Origin: Acidobacterium sp.
GTDB lineage: Bacteria > Acidobacteriota > Terriglobia > Terriglobales > Acidobacteriaceae
Direction: 5' to 3'
DNA length: 6,144 bases
Assembly: GCA_003152595.1 (NCBI GenBank)
Contig: PMAM01000346.1
Location: 7,534 to 13,677 of the forward strand
In this document: piece by piece, positions 1-6,144 of the stretch
How the letters are laid out: every line of letters starts with the position of its first letter
Position numbering within the stretch: the first letter of the stretch is position 1
The notes under the pieces: generated by a model
Database searches by the model: none
Told to the model about the DNA's origin: nothing
The model's input: only the letters and a program-made list of their open reading frames with translations
Program-made: the position numbers and the translations under genes

Positions 1-1158
1 GAGATTCATGCTCAGGCGTTGCTGGTGGAGCTGAATACTCCTGGCGGTCTGCTCGATTCGACGCGCAGCATGGTGGGAGACATCCTGAATTCACCCTCGC
101 CGGTCATCTTCTATGTTGCGCCGGCCGGCAGCCGCGCCGGATCGGCAGGATTCTTTCTGCTGGAATCCGCCGACATCGCAGCGATGGCGCCTGGGACCAA
201 TGCGGGCGCGGCGCACCCGGTCGTCGAGATGGGCAAGATCGACGACACGATGAAGCAGAAGATCCTGAACGACACGCTGGCATTCCTGCGCTCGTATGTT
301 TCCAAGCGCGGGCGCAATGTCGACGCAGCGCAGGATGCGGTTCAGAATTCAAAGTCCTACACCGATCAGGAGGCTCAGCAACTCCACCTGATCGACGTGG
401 TTGCCCCCGATGAGCGCGCGCTGCTGGATGCGATCGACGGTCGCCAGGTGAAGCGGTTCAACGGAATGACCCAGACGCTGCGCACGCGCGGCGCGAACCT
501 GGTGGAGGTGGAACCGACGCTGCGAGAGGAGATCATGGATCGCCTCATGGATCCGAACCTCGCCGTGCTGATCCTGCTGGCTGGAGCGCTGCTCATCTAT
601 ATGGAGTTCAACACGCCGGGAACCATTATTCCCGGCGCGCTGGGAACGCTACTGGTCCTGGTGGCGCTCTTCTCGCTGAATCTGCTGCCGGTACGTTACA
701 CGTCTCTGGCATTGATTGTCGGCGCCATCATTCTGATGGTGCTGGAGGCAAAGTTTCCCAGCCATGGGATTCTTGCGGCCACGGGAACCATCGCGCTGGT
801 GCTGGGGACGCTCACGCTCGTAGCCGGGCCGATTCCGGAAATGCGGGTGCAGTTGGCCACGGCCATCGCCACGGGCCTGGCTTTTGGACTGATCACCACG
901 TTCCTCGTGCGGATCGCCTGGCGAGCCCGACAAAACAAGGTCATGATTGGGCCGGAGTCGCTGGTGGGCGCGGTTGGCGTCGCTCAGGAACAGCTCTCGC
1001 CAAGGGGTCAGATTCTGGTTCACGGCGAACTCTGGCTCGCGGAGTCCCCGGAAGACCCGATCGCGCCGGGAGAAACCGTTCGCGTGCGGGCCGTCGATGG
1101 GCTAAAGCTGTTGGTGGAACGCGTGCGGCAGGCGGTTTCAGCAGGGGCCTCGCACTAA
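1..1158 (+). CDS. nfeD: NfeD-family membrane serine protease (5' partial)
   Basis: This is the C-terminal 385 residues of a long-form NfeD protein; the frame is open from base 1, so the start and any signal peptide lie upstream. Residues are counted from base 1. A ClpP/SppA-like protease domain occupies about 1-150, with the ELNTPGG strand-loop and a GSAG nucleophile motif whose Ser48 is the likely catalytic serine. Lysines 79, 85 and 87 are candidate general bases, but I cannot say which acts. The MAPGTNAGAAHPV segment is typical of the family. About five hydrophobic segments follow (roughly 186-204, 206-228, 234-249, 256-276, 284-306), including the EFNTPG...PG signature. A C-terminal NfeD OB-fold domain spans about 314-375. 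The long NfeD class is membrane-anchored and known to cleave hydrophobic C-termini of partner stomatin/slipin proteins. No slipin gene follows here; one could lie upstream. Family assignment is firm; the physiological substrate is unknown. Confidence 0.93.
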   Translation, partial: EIHAQALLVELNTPGGLLDSTRSMVGDILNSPSPVIFYVAPAGSRAGSAGFFLLESADIAAMAPGTNAGAAHPVVEMGKIDDTMKQKILNDTLAFLRSYVSKRGRNVDAAQDAVQNSKSYTDQEAQQLHLIDVVAPDERALLDAIDGRQVKRFNGMTQTLRTRGANLVEVEPTLREEIMDRLMDPNLAVLILLAGALLIYMEFNTPGTIIPGALGTLLVLVALFSLNLLPVRYTSLALIVGAIILMVLEAKFPSHGILAATGTIALVLGTLTLVAGPIPEMRVQLATAIATGLAFGLITTFLVRIAWRARQNKVMIGPESLVGAVGVAQEQLSPRGQILVHGELWLAESPEDPIAPGETVRVRAVDGLKLLVERVRQAVSAGASH

Positions 1159-1182
1159 TCGAGGTTCACTGCAATCAGGAGC

Positions 1183-1207
1183 CCTCTGCGGCTGGTTGAG
1201 GCAGAGG
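1183..1207 (+). other. Hairpin downstream of the nfeD stop
   Basis: A perfect 7 bp inverted repeat (CCTCTGC at 1183-1189, GCAGAGG at 1201-1207) encloses an 11 nt loop and begins 24 bases after the nfeD stop. The bases after it (TCTAATTC) do not form a strong T-tract, so an intrinsic terminator is possible but not convincing. It may be a weak terminator or a 3'-end stabilising structure. Confidence 0.35.
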
Positions 1208-1286
1208 TCTAATTCACCGATTTGCACGGTCGTTTTCTATCCCGCGAAAAAGGGGCACTGTTAAACTTCATGCCGGGACTGGAACC

Positions 1287-2540
1287 ATGACCGACGAAGT
1301 GGCGCTGCGCTCTTTGACTGCCATCCTGGGCACGCCGGTCACAAGTGCACGCGGGCGAATGCGGGGCCGTCTTCGTGACGTTGCCGTGGGCACCGGTGAA
1401 GAGGCGGGGCGCGTTGCCGGCCTGGTAGTGAAGACGCGCAAAGGCCTGGAGATTGTGGCCTCCAAAGACGTTCACTGGACACCCAGTGGCGCACTGGAAC
1501 TGCGGCCGGATGCGACTCTGAATCCGCTGCAGGGCTATGAAAATTACATCCTGCTGCGGCAGGACCTGCTCGATCGGCAGATCATCGACGTTCACGGCAG
1601 GAAAGTGGTTCGCGTCAACGACGTCAATCTTCGCTGGCAATCCAACGGCGGTGGAGAACAGCTATGCGTTACGGAAGTAGAAGTCGGGCTGCGCGGCGCC
1701 GTACGCAGGCTGTTCAGCGGTGCGTTGCCCAAACGCACTCTGGAGAATCTGGTTTCAAAACTGCCGGCGCGCGTGATCCCCTGGAACTTCGTCGACATGA
1801 TCGAAGTGGATCCGACGCGGCGCGTAAAGCTCAACATCGAACACGAGCGGCTGGCGCAACTGCACCCGTCGGACATCGCCGACATTCTGGAAGATCTGGC
1901 ACCGGCAGAGCGGGAAGCGGTGCTGCGCACGCTCGATGAAGAGGTTGCGGCCGAAACGCTGGAAGAGGTCGAGCCCAGGCTGCAGAAGTCCATGGTCCAG
2001 GCTCTGGATTCGGAAACCGCTGCCGGCATCGTGGAAGAGATGGACCCCTCGGCGGCCGCCGACCTGCTTGCCGAACTTTCGGAGGAGCGATCGGAAGCCA
2101 TTCTTGAGGAGATGGATCCGGAGGAGCGCCAGGAGGTCAAGGAACTCCTGGAGTTTCGCGAAGACTCCGCTGCCGGGCGGATGACGACGGAGTACGTTGC
2201 GGTGCCGCAGAGCGCCACGGTCGCGGACGCCATTCGTGCCCTGCGCGGATTTGAGGGCGATCCGGAAACGATCACCGAGGTTTATCTCATCGACTCAGGC
2301 GAAGTGCTCAAAGGAGTGGTGCCTCTGGCGCGACTGGTTCTGGCGCGGCCGGAAACGCGGCTCGAGGTTCTGGCCGAACCCCGCTTTATCTCGGTGCAGT
2401 GGAACCAGCACGAGAACGAGGTGGCAGAACTGTTCGATAAGTACAACCTGAGAGCGCTGCCGGTCGTGGACAAAGGGGGCAAACTGGTCGGCGCGGTCGA
2501 AGCCGACCATGTGATTGCGTTTCTGCGCTCGCGGGGCTAG
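1287..2540 (+). CDS. PRC-barrel / MgtE N-domain / CBS-pair protein without transporter domain
   Basis: A 417-residue protein with no hydrophobic membrane segment. Residues about 8-80 and 92-176 each resemble a PRC-barrel half (LLVK-type strands, IIDVHGRKVVRVNDV). Residues about 185-290 match the MgtE N-domain, a superhelix of acidic helical repeats (LHPSDIADILEDL, then repeats with EEMDP at 250-254 and 274-278). The linker FREDSAAGRMTTEYVAV (290-306) corresponds to the MgtE junction into the CBS pair, with CBS1 about 297-353 and CBS2 about 360-415. In MgtE channels this N-CBS unit senses cytosolic Mg2+ and gates the pore; here the pore domain is absent and the gene ends directly after CBS2. 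It may therefore be a cytosolic metal or adenine-nucleotide sensor that acts on another transporter. That role is inference. The frame has no ATG, GTG or TTG between the upstream in-frame stop at 1197 and the ATG at 1287, so the start is fixed. The GGGA at 1275-1278 is a weak ribosome site. Confidence 0.88.
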   Translation: MTDEVALRSLTAILGTPVTSARGRMRGRLRDVAVGTGEEAGRVAGLVVKTRKGLEIVASKDVHWTPSGALELRPDATLNPLQGYENYILLRQDLLDRQIIDVHGRKVVRVNDVNLRWQSNGGGEQLCVTEVEVGLRGAVRRLFSGALPKRTLENLVSKLPARVIPWNFVDMIEVDPTRRVKLNIEHERLAQLHPSDIADILEDLAPAEREAVLRTLDEEVAAETLEEVEPRLQKSMVQALDSETAAGIVEEMDPSAAADLLAELSEERSEAILEEMDPEERQEVKELLEFREDSAAGRMTTEYVAVPQSATVADAIRALRGFEGDPETITEVYLIDSGEVLKGVVPLARLVLARPETRLEVLAEPRFISVQWNQHENEVAELFDKYNLRALPVVDKGGKLVGAVEADHVIAFLRSRG

Positions 2541-2546
2541 ACCCCG
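2532..2546. other. GC hairpin centred on the shared stop codons
   Basis: CGGGG (2532-2536) and CCCCG (2542-2546) form a 5 bp all-GC stem around the loop CTAGA. The loop holds the overlapping TAG stops of the two convergent genes. There is no T-tract on either side, so it is not a canonical intrinsic terminator. Because it is symmetric it would form in both converging transcripts and could act as a pause or 3'-end protection element. The stem is short, so chance is possible. Confidence 0.35.
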
Positions 2547-3463
2547 ATGACCGAGCACAGCTCCTTTACAGCTTCTGCACTCTTCTTCAGGGCCGCGTCT
2601 TCCTCGGGTGTGAGTTTGATCTCGATAATCTGCTCGAGCCCGCGGGAGCCCAGCTTGCACGGCACACCGATGTAGTAGCCGCGGATGCCGTATTCACCGT
2701 CGAGATAAGCCGCACAGGGCAGAATCTTCTTCTTGTCCTTGAGAATTGCCTCGACCATTTCTACCGTCGCCGCTGAAGGCGCGTAGTAGGCGCTGCCGGA
2801 TTTCAGGTACTTTACGATCTCGGCGCCGCCGTCGCGCGTCCGCTGCACCATCGCGTCCAGCTTTTCTTTCTCGATCAGTTCGGTGATGGGAATTCCGGCT
2901 ACCGTCGAGTAACGCGTTAGCGGAACCATGGTGTCGCCGTGCCCGCCCAGGACAAATGCGGTGACGTTCTCGACCGATACTTTCAGCTCCTCTGCGATGA
3001 ATGTACGGAAGCGCGCCGAATCAAGGACCCCCGCCATTCCGATCACCCGCTCGCGGTTGAACTTCGCCTGCCTGAACGCGGCCTGAGCCATGGCGTCGAG
3101 GGGGTTCGAAACGATAATCAGAATCGAGTTAGGCGACACCGCGGTGACCTTGCCCACAACATCGGACATGATCTTGTAATTCGTCTGGAGCAGATCGTCG
3201 CGGCTCATGCCAGGTTTGCGCGGAATGCCCGCCGTGATCACCACGATGTCGGAGTTCGCCGTGTCCGCGTAGTCGTTCGTGCCGACGATGTGGCAGTCCA
3301 TCTTCGCGATCGGCATCGCTTCCAGCAGATCGAGGCCTTTGCCCTGCGGGATCCCTTCAACGACGTCGATCAGCACAACATCCGCGAGTTCCTTGGCTGC
3401 GATCCAGTGCGCTGTGGTCGCACCCACATTTCCAGCACCGACAATCGTTACTTTTTTCCGCAT
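2537..3463 (-). CDS. mdh: Malate dehydrogenase (LDH-like, NAD-dependent)
   Basis: The 308-residue length is normal for LDH-like (type III) malate dehydrogenases, which interconvert malate and oxaloacetate with NAD in the TCA cycle, in the cytosol. The Rossmann loop GAGNVG is at 9-14, and Asp33 at the end of beta-2 (VVLIDV) favours NAD over NADP. The mobile-loop motif GIPRKPGMSR (79-88) has Arg82, the residue that selects dicarboxylic malate; lactate dehydrogenases have Gln there. Arg88 and Arg151 are the other substrate arginines. The catalytic pair is Asp148 (GVLDSARFR) with His175 (GGHGD), and Asn120 lies in SNPLD. The ATG at 3463 is preceded by a strong AAAGGAG. The gene lies 54 bases downstream of icd on the same strand, so the two probably form one transcription unit. 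Its TAG stop overlaps that of the convergent gene by three bases. All key residues are present, so it should be active. Confidence 0.97.
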   Translation of the reverse strand: MRKKVTIVGAGNVGATTAHWIAAKELADVVLIDVVEGIPQGKGLDLLEAMPIAKMDCHIVGTNDYADTANSDIVVITAGIPRKPGMSRDDLLQTNYKIMSDVVGKVTAVSPNSILIIVSNPLDAMAQAAFRQAKFNRERVIGMAGVLDSARFRTFIAEELKVSVENVTAFVLGGHGDTMVPLTRYSTVAGIPITELIEKEKLDAMVQRTRDGGAEIVKYLKSGSAYYAPSAATVEMVEAILKDKKKILPCAAYLDGEYGIRGYYIGVPCKLGSRGLEQIIEIKLTPEEDAALKKSAEAVKELCSVIGV

Positions 3464-3467
3464 AACT

Positions 3468-3474
3468 CTCCTTT
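3468..3474 (-). promoter_or_regulatory. Strong Shine-Dalgarno of mdh
   Basis: On the minus strand AAAGGAG sits four bases before the ATG at 3463. It is the strongest ribosome site in the window and fixes the mdh start. It suggests mdh is translated independently of ribosomes finishing icd. Confidence 0.85.
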
Positions 3475-3486
3475 AACTTCGTGAAT

Positions 3487-3510
3487 CTCCGACCAGGGCG
3501 CCCGGCGGAG
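3487..3510 (-). other. Intercistronic hairpin between icd and mdh
   Basis: CTCCG (3487-3491) and CGGAG (3506-3510) are complementary across a GC-rich interior that contains the palindrome GGGCGCCC. The structure lies between the icd stop and the mdh ribosome site and has no T-tract, so termination is unlikely. It could stabilise or separate the two halves of the transcript. It may also be only a consequence of high GC. Confidence 0.3.
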
Positions 3511-3517
3511 GATAAAT

Positions 3518-4918
3518 TCACATATTCGCGATCATGCGCGTGGCGAACTCGCTGGTCTTCACTTTTGTAGCACCCTGCATCTGGCGCTCGAAATCGTAGG
3601 TCACATACTTCTGCTGGATCGTCTTCTCCAGCGACGATTCGATGAGCTTCGCGGCTTCCGGCCAACCGAGGAAATCGAACATCATCACGCCCGACAGCAT
3701 CACCGATCCAGGATTAATCACATCCTTGTCCGCATACTTTGGAGCGGTGCCATGGGTCGCCTCGAATACCGCGTAGCCGTCGCCGATGTTCGCGCCGGGG
3801 GCAATGCCAAGACCGCCGACCTGAGCCGCGCAGGCGTCGGAAATATAGTCCCCGTTCAGGTTCGGACACGCCAGAATGCTGTACTCCTCGGGCCGGATAA
3901 TCACCTGCTGGAAGATCGAATCGGCGATGCGGTCGTTGATCAGCACCTTCTTCTTCCACTGTCCGTTGCCGTGCGACTTGCCGATCGAATCCAGAACCCC
4001 TGTGATTTCGGCGTAGACGGACTGGCGGAACTCATCGTTCCCGAACTCGAGTCCCGGCTCAATCAGCGCGGCGTTTTGCTCCACAGTCAGACCCGGATTC
4101 GCCTCGACGTTGCCCAGAATCCAGCTCTCACGCTCGGTTACCACGTCATTGCGGAATTCCTGGACGGCCACTTCATAGCCCCACTCGCGGAATGCACCTT
4201 CGGTGAACTTCTGAATATTTCCCTTGTGGACCAGCGTCACGGACTTACGCCCGGTTGCCACCGCGTGCCGAATTGCGTAGCGTACCAGCCGCTTGGTTCC
4301 CGTAATTGAAATGGGTTTGATGCCGACGCCGGAATCCTCGCGTACTTTCTTCTTGCCGCCCTTCAGCATCTCGTCGTTGAGGAACGCGATCAGCTTCTTT
4401 GCGTCGGCGGTGCCCTCTTTAAACTCGATGCCCGCGTACACATCTTCGGTGTTCTCACGGAAGATCACCACGTCCAGCTTTTCCGGGCGCTTGACCGGGC
4501 TGGGCACGCCCGCGTAGTACTTCACGGGCCGCACGCACGCATACAGATCCATGATCTGCCGCAACGCCACGTTGAGCGATCGGATGCCGCCGCCCACCGG
4601 GGTCGTCAGCGGTCCCTTGATCGACACACGCAGATCTGTTGCCGCTTTGACCGAATCGTCGGGCAACCACGTTTTGAACTCGCGAAAGGCCTTTTCGCCG
4701 GCGAAGATCTCGAACCACTTCACGGCACGCTTTCCGCCGTAAGCTTTTTCGACAGCTGCATCGAAAACCCGCTGCGAGGCGCGCCAGATGTCCCGGCCCG
4801 TGCCATCGCCCTCGATGAACGGAATGATGGGACGATCGGGAACGGTGTACTTCCCATTCGCGTACTGAATCGCCTCGCCATCTTTGGGCAAAGTTAACCC
4901 GTTATAGCTGGTCTGCAT
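3518..4918 (-). CDS. icd: NADP-dependent isocitrate dehydrogenase (long, cyanobacterial-type)
   Basis: A 466-residue enzyme that oxidatively decarboxylates isocitrate to 2-oxoglutarate in the TCA cycle and yields NADPH. Residues known from E. coli Icd (416 aa) are all present. The substrate site has Ser114, Asn116, Arg120, Arg130 and Arg154 (GGGIRSLNVALR, VIFRENTED), Tyr161 and Lys232 as catalytic residues, and Asp333, Asp357 and Asp361 as metal ligands. NADP specificity is shown by Lys394-Tyr395 (HGTAPKY) and Tyr441/Arg445 (TYDFER). About 48 extra residues lie between Lys232 and Asp333, including TERESWIL (261-268) and SHGNGQWK (315-322); from memory, cyanobacterial Icd proteins carry a similar insertion. 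The start at 4918 is chosen because AAGGAAA lies seven bases upstream and the homologous N-terminus begins near here. An in-frame TTG at 4981 would add 21 residues but lacks support. mdh follows 54 bases downstream. Ser114 corresponds to the AceK-phosphorylated serine of E. coli; no aceK is in the window. Confidence 0.97.
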   Translation of the reverse strand: MQTSYNGLTLPKDGEAIQYANGKYTVPDRPIIPFIEGDGTGRDIWRASQRVFDAAVEKAYGGKRAVKWFEIFAGEKAFREFKTWLPDDSVKAATDLRVSIKGPLTTPVGGGIRSLNVALRQIMDLYACVRPVKYYAGVPSPVKRPEKLDVVIFRENTEDVYAGIEFKEGTADAKKLIAFLNDEMLKGGKKKVREDSGVGIKPISITGTKRLVRYAIRHAVATGRKSVTLVHKGNIQKFTEGAFREWGYEVAVQEFRNDVVTERESWILGNVEANPGLTVEQNAALIEPGLEFGNDEFRQSVYAEITGVLDSIGKSHGNGQWKKKVLINDRIADSIFQQVIIRPEEYSILACPNLNGDYISDACAAQVGGLGIAPGANIGDGYAVFEATHGTAPKYADKDVINPGSVMLSGVMMFDFLGWPEAAKLIESSLEKTIQQKYVTYDFERQMQGATKVKTSEFATRMIANM

Positions 4919-4925
4919 GTGTTGA

Positions 4926-4932
4926 TTTCCTT
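4926..4932 (-). promoter_or_regulatory. Shine-Dalgarno that decides the icd start
   Basis: AAGGAAA on the minus strand lies seven bases before the ATG at 4918. This spacing supports 4918 rather than the in-frame TTG at 4981 as the icd start. Confidence 0.7.
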
Positions 4933-4947
4933 GACTAATGGGCTTCG

Positions 4948-4978
4948 TTGACAGTTTTTGGCGGAAGAATCGAATACT
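4948..4978 (+). promoter_or_regulatory. Possible promoter for the oxidoreductase gene
   Basis: A perfect TTGACA (4948-4953) is followed after 19 bases by AATACT (4973-4978), a four-of-six match to TATAAT. Transcription from here would give a leader of about 60 bases containing the palindromes at 5003-5027. The spacer is longer than the usual 17, so this is a weak prediction. I found no comparably good sigma-70 pair for icd on the minus strand. Confidence 0.3.
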
Positions 4979-5002
4979 CAAGCTAACACCACACAGACAG
5001 GC

Positions 5003-5027
5003 GTTGCAACGGTACAGAGGGTACCGT
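5003..5027. promoter_or_regulatory. Two adjacent palindromes in the divergent icd / oxidoreductase region
   Basis: The perfect 8 bp palindrome GTTGCAAC (5003-5010) overlaps by two bases a 7+5+7 inverted repeat, ACGGTAC (5009-5015) and GTACCGT (5021-5027), separated by AGAGG. The pair sits between icd and the oppositely oriented oxidoreductase gene, 20 bases before the latter's ATG. Dyads of this size are typical of dimeric repressor operators, and an RNA hairpin in the leader is also possible. No regulator gene is visible nearby, so the ligand and protein are unknown. Confidence 0.4.
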
Positions 5028-5046
5028 CAGCGGATAGCATAAGCCT

Positions 5047-6144
5047 ATGTTGCCTCGTTCGCGGCTGATCTCGCTCTGTGTCCTCGTGCTGTTCGGGGTC
5101 GTCTCTCTGCCCCTGGCGGCTCAACCCGCGCCGGTTCGCGTGGCCATTGTGGGCTTGGAACACGGCCATGTGACGGGTTTCCTGCAGGAATTTCCGAAAC
5201 AGACCGACGTCAAGCTTGTGGGCATTGTTGATGCCGATGCCGCCCTGTGCGCCAAATACGAGCAACAATTCCATCTGGCTCACGATCTCTTTTATCCAAC
5301 GCTCGATAAACTTTTCGCACATCAGCAGCCGCAGGCTCTGCTCGTTTACACGTCGATTGAGCAGCATCGGCGCGTGATTGAAGCGGCCGCAGCGCACAAC
5401 GTTGCCGTCATGGTGGAGAAACCGCTGACGATCTCAGTGAGCGACGCGCTCGCGATCCGCCGTGTCGCCCGGGAGCACCACATCCAGATCCTCGTCAACT
5501 ACGAGACCACCTGGTATCCCAGCAATCGCGCTCTCTACGATCTTCTCCGCCATGGAAGCCTCGGAGAGTTGCGCAAGGCGGTCATACACGACGGACACCA
5601 GGGTCCAAAAGAAATCGGCGTCCAGCCCGAGTTTCTCGAGTGGCTCACCGATCCTGCGCAGAACGGCGCCGGTGCGCTCTACGACTTCGGCTGCTATGGC
5701 GCGGACCTCATGACCTGGTTCATGCACGGTGAAACGCCGGTGAGCGTAACCGCTGTCGCACAAACGGATAAGCCGGAGACGTATCCCCATGTCGATGACG
5801 ACGCCACGATCATCGTGCGCTACCGAAGCGCCCAGGCGGTGCTGATGCCCTCATGGAACTGGCCTTTCAGCCGCAAGGACGCCGAAGTCTATGGCACAAA
5901 AGGCTACGCCATCGCTCCCAACCCGACGCAAATTCGTGAGCGGGTGAATGCAGCCTCACCGGAGGTCTCGCTCGGCATCCCCCCGCTTCCGGCACCCAGC
6001 GACACGTCCCTGCACTACCTGGCTGCAGTGGTCCGGGGACAACTGGACCCCGACCACGATCTGAGCTCGCTCGACACCAATATGATCGTAATGCAGATTC
6101 TCGACGCCGCCCGGCAGTCCGCACGCACAGGAAAAACGGTTCCC
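5047..6144 (+). CDS. Exported Gfo/Idh/MocA-family oxidoreductase (3' partial)
   Basis: The frame is open from the ATG at 5047 to the window end (366 codons, no stop). The last residues, SARTGKTVP, match the usual C-terminal end of the family, so only a few residues are probably missing. Residues 1-25 look like a Sec signal peptide: MLPRSR, a hydrophobic stretch about 7-23, then LPLAA|QP as a likely cleavage site. There is no twin-arginine and no lipobox. The N-terminal Rossmann fold starts at VRVAIVGLEHGH (30-41), where the usual GxGxxG loop is altered. VEKPLT (123-128) contains the conserved EKP, with Lys125 the likely catalytic lysine. The C-terminal alpha/beta domain has GALYDFGCYGAD (209-220), with Tyr217 where many relatives have His. 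Relatives use NAD(P) to oxidise or reduce sugars, inositols and similar polyols. Substrate and cofactor cannot be deduced, and an exported location raises the question of a tightly bound cofactor. The ribosome site is weak (AGCGGA, 5030-5035). Confidence 0.88.
   Translation, partial: MLPRSRLISLCVLVLFGVVSLPLAAQPAPVRVAIVGLEHGHVTGFLQEFPKQTDVKLVGIVDADAALCAKYEQQFHLAHDLFYPTLDKLFAHQQPQALLVYTSIEQHRRVIEAAAAHNVAVMVEKPLTISVSDALAIRRVAREHHIQILVNYETTWYPSNRALYDLLRHGSLGELRKAVIHDGHQGPKEIGVQPEFLEWLTDPAQNGAGALYDFGCYGADLMTWFMHGETPVSVTAVAQTDKPETYPHVDDDATIIVRYRSAQAVLMPSWNWPFSRKDAEVYGTKGYAIAPNPTQIRERVNAASPEVSLGIPPLPAPSDTSLHYLAAVVRGQLDPDHDLSSLDTNMIVMQILDAARQSARTGKTVP

Noticed and set aside
1222..1267. Sigma-70 promoter upstream of the MgtE-N/CBS gene (TTGCAC, TAAACT)
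   Set aside because: The TTGCAC at 1222 and TAAACT at 1262 are 34 bases apart, and neither has a matching partner at 16-19 bases, so no promoter can be supported.
1592..2275. 227-residue minus-strand open frame in the MgtE-N/CBS gene
   Set aside because: It is very serine- and arginine-rich, the expected antisense reading of Glu/Ala/Leu-rich helical repeats. The plus-strand frame has clear domains.
2939..3484. 181-residue plus-strand open frame over mdh
   Set aside because: It is antisense to the catalytic part of mdh, rich in Arg, His and Asp from reverse-complement codons, and has no recognisable motif.
3752..4309. 185-residue plus-strand open frame inside icd
   Set aside because: It is fully antisense to conserved Icd coding sequence and has no family features. 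Long antisense frames are common in GC-rich genes.
4919..4981. N-terminal extension of icd from an in-frame TTG at 4981
   Set aside because: The extra 21 residues start at a rare codon and do not resemble known Icd N-termini, while the ATG at 4918 has a well-spaced AAGGAAA. The extension would also use up much of the divergent promoter region.
4978..5397. 139-residue minus-strand open frame
   Set aside because: It lies antisense to the well-supported oxidoreductase gene, shows no recognisable domain, and reads as a composition-driven shadow of that gene.

Overview
The window is a compact, GC-rich bacterial chromosome segment. It holds five protein genes and almost no non-coding DNA. No RNA gene, mobile element, CRISPR array or phage signature is visible. 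The combination of genes points to Acidobacteriota, perhaps a Solibacter/Bryobacter-like soil lineage: a long NfeD membrane protease, a soluble PRC-barrel/MgtE-N/CBS protein, a cyanobacterial-type long NADP isocitrate dehydrogenase beside an LDH-like malate dehydrogenase, and an exported Gfo/Idh/MocA oxidoreductase. This assignment is inference from family composition, not from a marker gene.

Layout. Bases 1-1158 (+) are the C-terminal part of an NfeD-family membrane serine protease whose start lies before the window. After a 128 bp gap with a small hairpin, 1287-2540 (+) encodes a 417-residue soluble protein with two PRC-barrel-like segments, an MgtE N-domain and a CBS pair, but no transporter membrane domain. 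It converges on a two-gene minus-strand unit read icd (4918-3518) then mdh (3463-2537). The stop codons of the MgtE-N/CBS gene and mdh overlap in one CTAG tetramer, inside a short all-GC hairpin. A 128 bp divergent region (4919-5046) carries two adjacent palindromes and separates icd from a plus-strand gene at 5047-6144+. That last gene is an exported Gfo/Idh/MocA-type oxidoreductase that runs off the window end.

Functionally, icd and mdh encode two TCA-cycle dehydrogenases, NADP-dependent isocitrate dehydrogenase and malate dehydrogenase, and are probably co-transcribed. The plus-strand genes look unrelated to them: membrane-protein quality control (NfeD), possible Mg2+/nucleotide sensing (MgtE-N/CBS), and an envelope-located, probably sugar-related redox enzyme. 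I see mostly ordinary housekeeping content. The least conventional items are the orphan MgtE-N/CBS protein, the shared-stop convergent junction, the palindromes in the divergent promoter region, and the exported oxidoreductase with an atypical nucleotide-binding loop.
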